Source: Massilia agri (lineage in GTDB: Bacteria > Pseudomonadota > Gammaproteobacteria > Burkholderiales > Burkholderiaceae_D). From it: a DNA stretch of 64,000 nt. The position numbers were made by a program, and so were the translations under genes. Positions 19,371-28,665 of this stretch are shown here, one piece after another; the stretch's first letter is position 1, and each line of letters starts with the position of its first letter. The stretch is taken from contig NZ_JANUHA010000005.1 in the NCBI RefSeq assembly GCF_024753255.1, positions 62,001-126,000 of the forward strand, written 5' to 3'. The notes under the pieces were generated by a model, which worked only from the letters and a program-made list of their open reading frames with translations, was not told the DNA's origin and ran no database searches.

Positions 19371-20243
19371 ATGAAAGCCAGAGCGAATCCACCCCTGATC
19401 GCCGCGCGCAGTTTCGAGGCGGCGGCCCGGCACGCCAGTTTCCAGCGGGCGGCGCAGGAACTCAACGTGACGCCAACGGCGATCAGCCACCAGGTCAAGC
19501 GCCTGGAAGCGTACCTGGGCACCCGGCTCTTCGTCCGCAAGAACCGGCAGGTCACGCTGACCGAGGATGGCCAGGCCTTGTGCGCCAGGCTGGGCGAGCT
19601 GTTTTCCGCGCTCGAGCAGACCCTCGACCCTGCCGCCTTTGCGCAAGCGAAACCGCTGCGTATCACCGCCATGCCTTCCCTGGCGGCGAAATGGCTGGCC
19701 CATCGGGTGGCGGAGTATGCCTTGCAGGCGGCGTTTCCCGTCGAGCTGAGTGACGATGACCGCGTCGTCGACTTCGGGGACGGCGCATTCGATATCGCCT
19801 TGCGCTACGGGGACGGGAACTATCCCGGCGTCGCCGTCCATCCCTGGATGCGCGCCCAGGTCCTCGCTGTTTGCAGCCCGGCCCTGCTGCCTGCCGCGGA
19901 CGTCCTGGAGCACACGCTGATACACGACAGTACCATCCACCTTCCGGGCAAGCCGCCGGGATGGGAGGAATGGCTCAGGCGGAAACAGCTGACGCTTCCC
20001 CCGGGTCACCCCTGCCTGCGCTATTCCAGCGTCTACCTGGCGCTCGAGGCGGCCCGGGCGGGAAAGGGCTTTGCCCTCGCGCCGGAGCCGCTGGTGCGCG
20101 ACGACCTGCGGCAGGGGCGCCTGGTCGCACCCTTCCCGCACAGCCTGGACAATCCCTATGCCTTCTGGATCGTCCATCCCCATCACCTGGAAGCTGACCC
20201 GCGCGTTCAGGCCTTCACACGCTGGCTGCGCGAATGCGATTAG
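19371..20243 (+). CDS. LysR-type regulator, GcvA-like
   Basis: 290 residues. LIAARSFEAAARHASFQRAA and LNVTPTAISHQVKRLEAYLG form the winged helix; KPLRITAMPSLAAKWLAHRV opens the effector domain. It is transcribed away from the GNAT gene, its likely target. Third LysR regulator in 6 kb. The 3' end overlaps a small minus-strand frame (20215-20457) by 29 bases. Confidence 0.9.
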   Translation: MKARANPPLIAARSFEAAARHASFQRAAQELNVTPTAISHQVKRLEAYLGTRLFVRKNRQVTLTEDGQALCARLGELFSALEQTLDPAAFAQAKPLRITAMPSLAAKWLAHRVAEYALQAAFPVELSDDDRVVDFGDGAFDIALRYGDGNYPGVAVHPWMRAQVLAVCSPALLPAADVLEHTLIHDSTIHLPGKPPGWEEWLRRKQLTLPPGHPCLRYSSVYLALEAARAGKGFALAPEPLVRDDLRQGRLVAPFPHSLDNPYAFWIVHPHHLEADPRVQAFTRWLRECD

Positions 20244-20457
20244 CCGCGCGGATCCGCTCGCCGAACGATTCGGCTTCCAGGGCCTCGATCGCATTGGCCA
20301 GCGTACTCGAGAGCGGATAGGGCAGCTGCGCATCCAGGCTGGCCGCCATATTTACCCCGCATATCGAGAGCCCGTCACGCACCATGCGGATAGTTCCGGA
20401 AGACAACGACAGTGCAGGCGCGCACACTTGCAGTGCGCCGGTCATCGCGCTTATCAT
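20215..20457 (-). CDS. Possible small protein, unknown
   Basis: 80 residues. The second part, from MAASLDAQLPYPLSSTLANA onward, has codon choice like neighbouring real genes (third positions mostly G or C, common CTG/GCC/GAG). The first part is less convincing. No motif recognised, no signal peptide. It fills the 330 bases between the LysR gene and topB, in the opposite direction. It could equally be a chance frame. Confidence 0.35.
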   Translation of the reverse strand: MISAMTGALQVCAPALSLSSGTIRMVRDGLSICGVNMAASLDAQLPYPLSSTLANAIEALEAESFGERIRAANRIRAASV

Positions 20458-20576
20458 TGGCCGCTTAATCCAGACTGTTACTCTTCAGACACTACGGCTT
20501 TTAAAACCGTCGAGCCCGCAAGCATGTATGATGCGCGGGAAAAAGCCACTTATATATAGAGCACCCGAGAATCACT

Positions 20577-23261
20577 ATGACCAAATCCCTCATCATCGCC
20601 GAGAAGCCGTCGGTCGCGAACGACATCGCGAAGACGCTGGGCGGCTTCACCAAGCACGATGAGTACTTCGAGTCCGACGAATACATCCTGTCGTCCGCGG
20701 TCGGCCACCTGCTCGAGATCGCGGTGCCGGAAGAATACGACGTCAAGCGCGGCAAATGGAGCTTTGCCCACCTGCCGATGATCCCGCCGTACTTCGCGCT
20801 GAACCCGATCGCCAAGACCGAATCGCGCCTCAAGGTGCTGAACAAGCTGATCAAGCGCAAGGACGTCACCACCCTGATCAACGCATGTGACGCGGGACGC
20901 GAAGGAGAACTCATCTTCCGCCTGATCGCCCAGAACGCGAAGGCGAAACAGCCGGTCAAGCGCCTGTGGCTGCAGTCGATGACCCCGGCCGCGATCCGCG
21001 ACGGCTTCGCCCACCTGCGCAGCGACGAAGAGATGCTGCCGCTGGCCGACGCCGCGCGCTGCCGCTCCGAGGCCGACTGGCTGATCGGCATCAACGGCAC
21101 CCGCGCCATGACCGCCTTCAACTCGAAGGAGGGCGGCTTCTACCTGACCACCGTGGGCCGTGTGCAGACGCCGACCCTGTCGATCGTGGTCGAGCGCGAG
21201 GAGAAGATCAAGCGCTTCGTCCCGCGCGACTACTGGGAGGTGCGCGCCGAGTTCGTGTGCGCCGCCGGCGTCTATGAAGGCCGCTGGCTGGACCAGAACT
21301 TCAAGAAGGACGAGAACGACCCCGAGAAGCGCGCCGAGCGCCTGTGGAGCCGCGCCGCGGCCGACTCCATCGTCGCCGCCTGCCGCGGCAAGCAGGGTGT
21401 CGTCACCGAGGAATCGAAGCCGACCACCTCGATGGCGCCGGCCCTGTTCGACCTGACGTCGCTGCAGCGCGAGGCCAACGGCCGCTTCGGCTTCTCGGCC
21501 AAGAACACCCTGGGCCTGGCCCAGGCGCTGTACGAGAAGCACAAGGTGCTGACCTACCCGCGTACCGATTCGCGCCACCTGCCGGAAGACTACATCGGCA
21601 CCGTCAAGAGCACGATGGAGGCGCTGAACGACACCAACAACTACCAGCAGTTCTCGAAGCAGGTGCTGAAGAACGGCTGGGTCAAGCCGAACAAGCGCAT
21701 CTTCGATAATACCAAGATCTCGGACCACTTCGCCATCATCCCGACCGGTGTGATTCCGAAGAACCTCTCCGAGCCGGAACAGAAGCTCTACGACCTGGTC
21801 ACGCGCCGCTTCCTGGCCGTGTTCTTCCCGCCGGCCGAGTTCCTGGTCACGACCCGCTTCACCGAAGTCTCGGGCCACCAGTTCAAGACCGAGGGCAAGG
21901 TCATGACCAACCCCGGCTGGCTGCAGATCTACGGCAAGGAGTCGCAGACGGACGACAAGGACGGCGCGAATCTCGTGCCGGTGCAGAAGGGCGAGAAGGT
22001 CCTGGCCGACAAGGTCACGCCGAACGGCCTGGTGACGAAGCCGCCCGCACGCTATACCGAAGCGACCCTGCTGTCGGCCATGGAAGGCGCGGGCAAGCTG
22101 GTCGACTCCGACGAGCTGCGCGATGCCATGGCCGGCAAGGGACTCGGTACCCCGGCCACGCGCGCGGCCATCATCGAGGGCCTGCTGACCGAAAAATACC
22201 TGGTGCGCGAAGGCCGCGAACTGATCCCGACCGCGAAGGCGTCGCAGCTCATGACCCTGCTGCGCGGCCTGGGCGTGAACGAACTCACCGCGCCTGAATT
22301 GACGGGCGAATGGGAATACAAGCTGGCCCAGATGGAGAAGGGCAAGATCTCGCGCGACGAATTCATGCGCGAGATCCAGCAGATGACCCAGGTGATCGTC
22401 AAGCGCGCCAAGGAATACGACAACGAGACCATCCCGGGCGACTACGCGACCCTGCAGACCCCCTGCCCGAACTGCTCGGGCATGGTCAAGGAAAACTACC
22501 GCCGCTTCGCCTGCACCAAGTGCGACTTCTCGATGTCGAAGACGCCGGGCAGCCGCCAGTTCGAGATCGAAGAGGTCGAAGAGCTCCTGAAGAACCGCAC
22601 CATCGGTCCGCTGCAGGGCTTCCGCTCGAAGATGGGCCGTCCGTTCGCGGCGATCCTGCGCATCGTGCGCGACGAAGAGATCAAGAACTTCAAGCTCGAA
22701 TTCGACTTCGGCCAGGACCAGGACGAAGGCGAAGAAGGCGAGGGCGTGGACTTCACCGGCCAGACCCCGCTCGGACCCTGCCCGAAGTGCAACGGCGGCG
22801 TCTACGAGATGGGTCTCGCTTATGTATGCGAACACCAGGTCGCCAAGCCCAAGACCTGCGACTTCCGCAGCGGCCGCATCATCCTGCAGCAGGAAATCCT
22901 GCCGGAGCAGATGGCCAAGCTGCTCAACGAGGGCAAGACCGACCTGCTGCCGGGCTTCGTCTCGCAGCGCACCCGCCGCGCCTTCAAGGCCTTCCTGGTG
23001 CGCGGCAAGGACGGCAAGATCAGCTTCGAGTTCGAGGAGCGCAAGGGCAAGCCGGCCGCGAAAGGCAAGGCGGCTGACGGCGCCGCCGACGGCGCCGACG
23101 GCGCCGACGGCGCGGCCGAACCGGTGAAGGCGGCGCGCAAGGGGCTGGCGAAGCCAGCCGCTAAAGCCGCGGCGAAGGCGCCGGCCAGGAAGGCGGCCGC
23201 CAAGACGGCGGCGCGCAAGCCTGCGGCGAAGAAGATCGCATCGGCGGCGGACAAGAAGTAA
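20577..23261 (+). CDS. topB: DNA topoisomerase III
   Basis: Type IA topoisomerase that passes single strands and unlinks replication and recombination intermediates. 894 residues, longer than E. coli TopB (653). TOPRIM domain 1-150 (IIAEKPSVANDIA, acidic DAGREGE at about 105), active-site Tyr327 in LTYPRTDSRHL. C-terminal zinc modules: CPNC...CTKC (about 628-650) and CPKC (about 735) with a later Cys. The last 75 residues are a Lys/Ala-rich basic tail preceded by an Ala-Asp-Gly repeat, seen in many betaproteobacterial homologues. It normally follows smg directly; here 11 kb separates them. Confidence 0.96.
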   Translation: MTKSLIIAEKPSVANDIAKTLGGFTKHDEYFESDEYILSSAVGHLLEIAVPEEYDVKRGKWSFAHLPMIPPYFALNPIAKTESRLKVLNKLIKRKDVTTLINACDAGREGELIFRLIAQNAKAKQPVKRLWLQSMTPAAIRDGFAHLRSDEEMLPLADAARCRSEADWLIGINGTRAMTAFNSKEGGFYLTTVGRVQTPTLSIVVEREEKIKRFVPRDYWEVRAEFVCAAGVYEGRWLDQNFKKDENDPEKRAERLWSRAAADSIVAACRGKQGVVTEESKPTTSMAPALFDLTSLQREANGRFGFSAKNTLGLAQALYEKHKVLTYPRTDSRHLPEDYIGTVKSTMEALNDTNNYQQFSKQVLKNGWVKPNKRIFDNTKISDHFAIIPTGVIPKNLSEPEQKLYDLVTRRFLAVFFPPAEFLVTTRFTEVSGHQFKTEGKVMTNPGWLQIYGKESQTDDKDGANLVPVQKGEKVLADKVTPNGLVTKPPARYTEATLLSAMEGAGKLVDSDELRDAMAGKGLGTPATRAAIIEGLLTEKYLVREGRELIPTAKASQLMTLLRGLGVNELTAPELTGEWEYKLAQMEKGKISRDEFMREIQQMTQVIVKRAKEYDNETIPGDYATLQTPCPNCSGMVKENYRRFACTKCDFSMSKTPGSRQFEIEEVEELLKNRTIGPLQGFRSKMGRPFAAILRIVRDEEIKNFKLEFDFGQDQDEGEEGEGVDFTGQTPLGPCPKCNGGVYEMGLAYVCEHQVAKPKTCDFRSGRIILQQEILPEQMAKLLNEGKTDLLPGFVSQRTRRAFKAFLVRGKDGKISFEFEERKGKPAAKGKAADGAADGADGADGAAEPVKAARKGLAKPAAKAAAKAPARKAAAKTAARKPAAKKIASAADKK
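23076..23114 (+). repeat. 9-bp tandem repeat inside topB
   Basis: GACGGCGCC occurs at 23076-23084, 23088-23096, 23097-23105 and, with one change, 23106-23114. It encodes the ADGAADGADGADGAA linker between the zinc modules and the basic tail. In-frame slippage would change linker length without breaking the gene. Confidence 0.8.
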
Positions 23262-23279
23262 GCCGACCGGCCTCCAGTG

Positions 23280-23312
23280 AAAAACGCGAACCCTCGGGTT
23301 CGCGTTTTTTTT
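23280..23312 (+). terminator. topB terminator
   Basis: AACGCGAACC and GGTTCGCGTT form a 10-bp stem with a 4-base CTCG loop, followed by an unbroken run of T. Starts 20 bases past the topB stop. Confidence 0.92.
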
Positions 23313-23467
23313 CGCCCATCGTCTATCCCTGCCGCATGCCTTTTTCAGGTGCATGACAAATTGCTTTTCATTAAGCACAACTTCCGGTAATAATCGAACA
23401 AGTTTCGTCATTCGGCCCGCCCGGCACTGCCGGCCATACCTATAACTAATTCGCCCGTCTGGACACC

Positions 23468-25141
23468 ATGAAGCTTTCCGATCTCAAGATCTCCACCCGT
23501 CTCTACCTCGGCTACGGCATCCTCGTCGGGATCACCGGCATCGTCGTCGCCATCGCCTACGCCAACTTCTCCGCCCTGGACACGGCCAATGCCCTGAACG
23601 CGCGCAGCCACCAGGCGCTGGCCGAAGTCGACGCCGCCATGCAGGCGCTCACCGATATCGAGACGGGCGAGCGCGGCTTCGCACTGACCGGCACGGAAGC
23701 GATGCTCCATCCCTATACCGCGGGCAAGCAGGCCTTCCAGCAGCATGTCGACAAGGCGCTCGCGCTGTCGGCGGGCGACGATGCCCAGCAGGCCCGCCTG
23801 CGCGAACTGCTCGCACAGCAACGCAACTGGCTGGCCCAGGCGATCGATCCCGTGATCGCCCAGCGCCGCGCGGCGGTCGATGGCGACCTGTCCCAGGTCG
23901 TCGCGACCGTGCAGGCCGGCAAAGGCAAGGCCGGCATGGACGCCATGCGCGGCCTCGTCGAGCAGCTGCGCGCACGCGAGCAGGAACTGCTGGCCGGGCG
24001 CGAGGCCGACGTCCTGGCCCGCAAGTCGGCCATGCGCCGCACCCTGGTCGGCGGCGGCCTGATCGCGGCCGTGCTGGCGGTCTTCATGGCCTACCAGCTG
24101 GGCCGCAACATCAGCATTCCGCTGCGCCGCGCCGTCACCCTGGCCGGGCGCGTCGCGCAGGGCGACCTGACCGCCGAGGTCAAGGTGCGCACGGGCGACG
24201 AGGCGGGCGAACTGATGGCGGCGCTGAAGACCATGAACGCCTCCCTGGTGGACATCGTGTCGCAGGTCCGCGCCGGCACCACGACCATCGAGACCGCCGC
24301 CCACGAGATCTCGGCCGGCAACCAGGACCTCTCGCAGCGCACCGAAGAGCAGGCCGGCGCGCTGGAGGAAACCGCATCCTCGATGGAAGAACTGACCTCG
24401 ACCGTCAACCAGAACGCCGACAATGCGCGCCAGGCCAAGCAGCTGGCCGCCAGCGCCGCTGACACCGCCCTGCGCGGGGGCGCGGTGGTGGCCGAGGTGG
24501 TGACGACGATGGCCTCGATCAACGAAGCCTCGCGCAAGATCAGCGACATCATCGGCGTCATCGACGGCATCGCCTTCCAGACCAATATCCTGGCCCTGAA
24601 CGCGGCCGTGGAAGCGGCCCGCGCCGGCGAGCAGGGACGCGGCTTCGCGGTGGTGGCGGGCGAGGTGCGCAACCTGGCGCAGCGTTCGGCCAACGCGGCC
24701 AGGGAGATCAAGGAACTGATCAAGGACTCGGTGGCGCGCGTGGACACGGGCTCGCGCCTGGTCGACCAGGCCGGCAGCACCATGGAAGAGGTGGTGCAGA
24801 GCGTCAAGCGGGTGGCCGACATCATCGGCGAGATCGCCGCGGCGAGCGAAGAGCAGCGCGAAGGCATCGAGCAGGTCAATGGCGCCATCGTGCAGATGGA
24901 CCAGGGGACGCAGCAGAACGCGGCCCTGGTGGAGGAAGCGGCCGCCGCCGCCGAAGCCATGCGCGAGCAGGCGGCCGCGCTGGCGCGGCTGGTGGGCACC
25001 TTCCAGCTGGCCTCGGCGCCGCCATCCACCGCGCTGGCGCTGCCCAGGCGGCCCGCCCTGGCGCAGCGCCCCGGTCCTCGCCAGCCTGCGGCGCGCAAGC
25101 CGGCGAGCACGGTGGAATCGGTCAGCGAAGAAGCCGCGTGA
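23468..25141 (+). CDS. Methyl-accepting chemotaxis protein, CHASE3-type sensor (MCP 1)
   Basis: 557 residues, inner membrane. TM1 about 13-33; periplasmic region about 34-190 reads like CHASE3 ([40 protein letters not shown]); TM2 about 192-210; HAMP about 212-265; signalling domain about 270-520 with the hairpin tip ([40 protein letters not shown]). A Pro/Ala-rich tail without a CheR-docking pentapeptide ends the protein. It passes ligand or redox state to CheA/CheW, none of which are in the window. It stands alone after the topB terminator. Confidence 0.93.
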   Translation: MKLSDLKISTRLYLGYGILVGITGIVVAIAYANFSALDTANALNARSHQALAEVDAAMQALTDIETGERGFALTGTEAMLHPYTAGKQAFQQHVDKALALSAGDDAQQARLRELLAQQRNWLAQAIDPVIAQRRAAVDGDLSQVVATVQAGKGKAGMDAMRGLVEQLRAREQELLAGREADVLARKSAMRRTLVGGGLIAAVLAVFMAYQLGRNISIPLRRAVTLAGRVAQGDLTAEVKVRTGDEAGELMAALKTMNASLVDIVSQVRAGTTTIETAAHEISAGNQDLSQRTEEQAGALEETASSMEELTSTVNQNADNARQAKQLAASAADTALRGGAVVAEVVTTMASINEASRKISDIIGVIDGIAFQTNILALNAAVEAARAGEQGRGFAVVAGEVRNLAQRSANAAREIKELIKDSVARVDTGSRLVDQAGSTMEEVVQSVKRVADIIGEIAAASEEQREGIEQVNGAIVQMDQGTQQNAALVEEAAAAAEAMREQAAALARLVGTFQLASAPPSTALALPRRPALAQRPGPRQPAARKPASTVESVSEEAA

Positions 25142-25258
25142 CCCTGGACGTGCGCAGGATGGCGCGATTCGCCTGACGCAAGCAGCGCACGTCGCCGAAA
25201 AGAAAGGTATGCTCCGTTCTGCTATCGAGAGCGCCTGTTCTTTTCACGGAGGTTTGCG

Positions 25259-25645
25259 ATGTTCAGCATGGACGACTTTGCGCAGTTGCAGTTCCTGGAA
25301 GGCCGCTGGCAAGGCGAGACCCCCCAGGGCAAGGCCCTGTTCGAGCAGTACGAGCGTCGCGAGCCCGGCGTGTTCAAGTTACGCAGCTTTCACGACGCCA
25401 GCTTCACTGGGCATAGCGACGGCGCCACCATTTCGTTCCAGGACGGCGAGGTGGTCTCGCAGTGGAACGAATACAGCTGGCGCGCCTCGCGCATCGCGTC
25501 CGACTTCGCGGAATTCGAACCGGTGAATGCGCCGAGCCGCTTCATCTGGCGCCGCGTCGATGACGACACCCTCGAGACCGCCCAGTACTGGACGGCCGAG
25601 GGCAAGGAGCAGCAGTACGTGCACCGCATGACCCGCCTTGGCTGA
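25259..25645 (+). CDS. Small DUF6265-like/lipocalin-like protein
   Basis: 128 residues, cytosolic. The pattern LQFLEGRWQGETPQG followed by short beta strands and FIWRRVDDDTLETAQYWTAE resembles small lipocalin-like domains of the type annotated DUF6265/DUF1579, but I am not certain of the exact family. ATG at 25259 with GGAGG upstream. The next gene begins 17 bases after its stop, so they are probably cotranscribed. Confidence 0.65.
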   Translation: MFSMDDFAQLQFLEGRWQGETPQGKALFEQYERREPGVFKLRSFHDASFTGHSDGATISFQDGEVVSQWNEYSWRASRIASDFAEFEPVNAPSRFIWRRVDDDTLETAQYWTAEGKEQQYVHRMTRLG

Positions 25646-25662
25646 AGGAGCAGCCCCCACCG

Positions 25663-26427
25663 ATGCAGAAGTTCCTGGTGTTCCTCGTCATGCTGGCGCT
25701 CGGCGCCTACGCTGCCGCCTGTCTCGCGCTCTTCGTCATGCAGCGCTCCCTGATCTACTACCCGCCCGCGAGCGCGGCCTTTCCCGCGCCGCATACCTCG
25801 ACGCTCGAGGTGCCCGGCGCCTCCCTGAAGGTGTCGGAACGGCCCGCAAAAGGGCATGGCGCCGTGATCTACCTGGGCGGCAATGCGGAAGACGTCACGG
25901 CAAGCCTGCCGCTGCTGGACGCCGCCTATCCGGACCGGGCCCTCTACCTGCTGCATTACCGCGGCTATGCGGGCAGCACCGGCAAGCCGGCCGAGGAAGA
26001 GCTGGTGCACGACGCGCTGGCGCTGTTCGACAAGGTCGCGCCCGAGCATGGGGACATCGTCGTGGTCGGGCGCAGCCTGGGCACGGGCGTGGCCGTGCAG
26101 CTGGCCACCCAGCGCCCGGTGCGCCGGCTGGTGCTGGTCACGCCCTTCGACAGCCTGCGCGACCTGGCGGCCCGGCAGTTCCCGTATTTCCCGGTGCGCT
26201 GGCTGCTGCGCGACCGCTACGATTCCTGGCGCCACGCGCCGAAGGTGACGGCGCCCACGCTCCTGCTGGTCGCCGGAAACGACGAACTCATCCCGCGCGA
26301 CAGCGCGGACCAGCTGCTCACGCGATTTTCTCCGAACGTCGCGACCATGCGGGTGATCGATGGAGCGGGGCATAATACGATCTCGAATAGCCCCGATTAC
26401 ATCAAGGCGCTCGCCTGGGCGCGCTGA
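25663..26427 (+). CDS. Membrane-anchored alpha/beta hydrolase (BEM46-like, S33 clan)
   Basis: 254 residues. One N-terminal membrane helix (about 3-25) then FVMQRSLIYYPP, typical of the BEM46/YfhR group. Catalytic triad visible: Ser138 in VVGRSLGTG, Asp in LLVAGNDELIP (about 206), His in IDGAGHNTI (about 236). Likely an inner-membrane serine hydrolase facing the periplasm. Substrate unknown. Second gene of a close-packed run from 25259 to 27622. Confidence 0.82.
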   Translation: MQKFLVFLVMLALGAYAAACLALFVMQRSLIYYPPASAAFPAPHTSTLEVPGASLKVSERPAKGHGAVIYLGGNAEDVTASLPLLDAAYPDRALYLLHYRGYAGSTGKPAEEELVHDALALFDKVAPEHGDIVVVGRSLGTGVAVQLATQRPVRRLVLVTPFDSLRDLAARQFPYFPVRWLLRDRYDSWRHAPKVTAPTLLLVAGNDELIPRDSADQLLTRFSPNVATMRVIDGAGHNTISNSPDYIKALAWAR

Positions 26428-26451
26428 GCCCAACCATTCACGAGGAGTCCC

Positions 26452-26781
26452 ATGTCATCCAACGCTTCCGCCAAGACCCCGCTACGTCATGTGGTGCTGT
26501 TCTCGTTCAAGGACGAGGCCAGCACCGAGGCGGTCGACAAGGTCGTCGCCGACTTCGGCAAGCTGCCGGGCCAGATCCCGGGCATCGTGTCCTACGAATG
26601 GGGCACCAACGTCAGCCCGGAGGGCCTGAACGACGGCTTCACCCACTGCTTCACCCTGACGTTTGCGGGCAAGGAGGAGCGCGACGGCTACCTGGTGCAC
26701 CCGGCGCACGAAGCCTTCGTGAAAACGCTGGGCAGCTGCCTGAAACGCTCGCTGGTGCTCGACTACCTGGCGCAGTCCTAG
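26452..26781 (+). CDS. Dabb-family stress-responsive alpha/beta-barrel protein
   Basis: 109 residues. LRHVVLFSFKDEASTEAVDK, then GIVSYEWGTNVSPEGLNDGF and YLVHPAHEAFV are hallmarks of Dabb proteins (dimeric alpha+beta barrel). Members range from stress proteins to small cyclases; the role here is unknown. ATG at 26452 with GAGGAG upstream. Confidence 0.88.
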   Translation: MSSNASAKTPLRHVVLFSFKDEASTEAVDKVVADFGKLPGQIPGIVSYEWGTNVSPEGLNDGFTHCFTLTFAGKEERDGYLVHPAHEAFVKTLGSCLKRSLVLDYLAQS

Positions 26782-26794
26782 ACCTGTCCGCACC

Positions 26795-27622
26795 ATGGCG
26801 ACCGGCATGCCGAGCTTCTGGCGCGACGAGGCGCTGCCCTTCCTGGAACTGCGGTCGGTCAGCCGTGGCCAGGGCGTCTGCTACGCCAGGCACGCGCACG
26901 AGACCTTCTCGATCGGCGCCATCACGCAAGGAAGCACCCGCTATCTCAATGGCCGGGCAAGCCAGCTGGTCGGTCCGGGAACGGTGGCCCTGATGAACCC
27001 AGGCGATATGCACGCTTGCAACCCCACCGATGCGCAAGCATGGTCGTACTCGATGCTCCACGTCGATGCGGCGTGGCTCGCCGCTATCCAGGATGAACTT
27101 GGATACAGCGTCGACGGCAGTTTCCGCCCCTTCGCGGAGACGGCGACGACGGCGCTGTTCAGCGGGCTGCAAGCCCTGCAAGCGGTCCTGGTCGACGAAG
27201 GAGCAGGCCAGCTGGAGAAGCAGGGCGCGGCCATCGGGTTTTTCTCCGGGATGCTGGCGGCGCTGGCGCCCGGGCAGGTGACTGCGCCGGCTGCGGACCC
27301 GAGACTCGCGCGTGCCGCGGAGTTCATCAACGATAACTTCTCCCTTGACCTCAGTCTTGCGGAGATCAGCGCAGCGGCAGGATTATCCCCCGCGCACTTC
27401 ATCAGGTCGTTCAAACGCCGCTTCGGCATGACGCCGCATGCCTACCTGGTCAACCGCCGCATCCAGGTCGGCCGCAGCCAGCTCAGGCGCGGCCTGCCGA
27501 TCGCCGAGGTGGCATCGAACGCGGGCTTTGCCGACCAGGCGCACTTCCAGCGCGCCTTCAAGCGCCATGTCGCCGCTACGCCGGGCCAGTACCGGCGTGC
27601 CCTGGCGCCAGCAGGTCGATGA
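26795..27622 (+). CDS. AraC-family regulator
   Basis: 275 residues. N-terminal cupin-like AraC ligand domain (about 15-150: RHAHETFSIGAITQGSTRYL, LMNPGDMHACNP) and two-helix-turn-helix C-domain (about 175-270: LSLAEISAAAGLSPAHFIRS, FKRRFGMTPHAYLVNRRIQV, IAEVASNAGFADQAHFQRAF). This domain set often controls a LysE-type exporter or nearby catabolic genes. The 3' end overlaps the convergent proline dehydrogenase gene by 47 bases. Confidence 0.9.
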   Translation: MATGMPSFWRDEALPFLELRSVSRGQGVCYARHAHETFSIGAITQGSTRYLNGRASQLVGPGTVALMNPGDMHACNPTDAQAWSYSMLHVDAAWLAAIQDELGYSVDGSFRPFAETATTALFSGLQALQAVLVDEGAGQLEKQGAAIGFFSGMLAALAPGQVTAPAADPRLARAAEFINDNFSLDLSLAEISAAAGLSPAHFIRSFKRRFGMTPHAYLVNRRIQVGRSQLRRGLPIAEVASNAGFADQAHFQRAFKRHVAATPGQYRRALAPAGR

Positions 27623-28577
27623 CCGCCTGGAAGAGCCGCACCGGCTCTTCCGCGATCCGGTTCAGCACGTACAGGAAATACTCTTCCCCGAAGACCGCAT
27701 ATTCGCGTGTCTGGAAACCGCGGCGCCGCAGATCGTCGATCCGGTCCGTCCCCAGGCCCATCAGCGACTCGAATTCGACCTGCCCGCAGCGCGCGCCAGC
27801 CCCGGCGAGGTAATCGGTGAGGTCGCGCTGGATGCTCCGGTCATGGGTCGCGATCGAACATTGGTGTCCGCTGTCGATCAGTAGCCTTGCATGGTCGCGG
27901 TAGCGCTGCGCGAGTTCGGGATCGTCGCGGTGCAATGCCACCTCCCGCGGCTCCGCGAACGCACCCTTCACGAGCCGGATCCGTCCCGGATACTGCAGCA
28001 GGCGCGGCAGGTCCCGGGCCGTGCGATGCAGTCTTGCCGGCACCGTGATGCCCACATTGGCGAGGCCCGCCTCGGTGTGCAGGCGGGCGTAAATGGCATA
28101 GATGTCGTCGGCGCGATCGGAGCCTTCCATGGAGATCATCACTTCCCGGTCGGTCTTCGCTGCTGCGGCGGCGATGCGCCGGGCATTGGCGAAGCCCTGC
28201 TGCGGGCTGACCAGGGACCCGACATGCGAGAGGTCGAAGGAGATCGAGCAGGGCAGGCGCGCGGCATCGAGCGCCTCGATCAGGTCGAGGAAAACGCCGG
28301 CCTCGGCGTCGGCCAGGGCAGGGTCGCGGCAGCTCTCGCCCATGTATTCGGCGGAGGCGGCGTGCCCGCGCAGGTGGATGCCCCGTACCGTTTCCAGTAC
28401 CGCGTCGATCGTCCGTCCGGCCGTATAGCGCGAGGCGACCCGCCTGGCGAAGGCGCCGAGCAGCGGATCGTGGAGGATGCGCTCTTTCGCGGCTTCGTCC
28501 AGCGCAAGCGCGCGCAGCGCGTCGGCGGCCTGGCTGGCCAATGCGATTCCTTGTTCGTGCATGCCTGCTTTCCCCAT
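27576..28577 (-). CDS. Proline dehydrogenase, stand-alone
   Basis: FAD enzyme oxidising proline to pyrroline-5-carboxylate, passing electrons to quinone at the inner membrane. 333 residues from the ATG at 28577; ATG 28562 is an alternative, and an upstream TTG adds 17 residues without support. PRODH barrel motifs: IRLVKGAFAEPREV (Lys contacts proline carboxylate), IATHDRS, VEFESLMGL and the C-terminal EYFLYVLNRIAEEP helix that closes over the substrate. Most proteobacteria carry PutA, which fuses this domain to the P5C dehydrogenase; here no dehydrogenase partner is adjacent, as in Gram-positive or Deinococcus-type monofunctional enzymes. Confidence 0.88.
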   Translation of the reverse strand: MGKAGMHEQGIALASQAADALRALALDEAAKERILHDPLLGAFARRVASRYTAGRTIDAVLETVRGIHLRGHAASAEYMGESCRDPALADAEAGVFLDLIEALDAARLPCSISFDLSHVGSLVSPQQGFANARRIAAAAAKTDREVMISMEGSDRADDIYAIYARLHTEAGLANVGITVPARLHRTARDLPRLLQYPGRIRLVKGAFAEPREVALHRDDPELAQRYRDHARLLIDSGHQCSIATHDRSIQRDLTDYLAGAGARCGQVEFESLMGLGTDRIDDLRRRGFQTREYAVFGEEYFLYVLNRIAEEPVRLFQAVIDLLAPGHAGTGPA

Positions 28578-28665
28578 GAAGTAGAAAGCTCCCAGCGTAC
28601 CGGGATGCCGCCGCCACGTATTGAACAAAAATGCTCAACCAGCGAACGGAGCAGCCGCTCCCTGC

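Noticed and set aside
20550-23411. 953-residue minus-strand frame opposite topB
   Set aside because: Shadow of topB; no recognisable domain.
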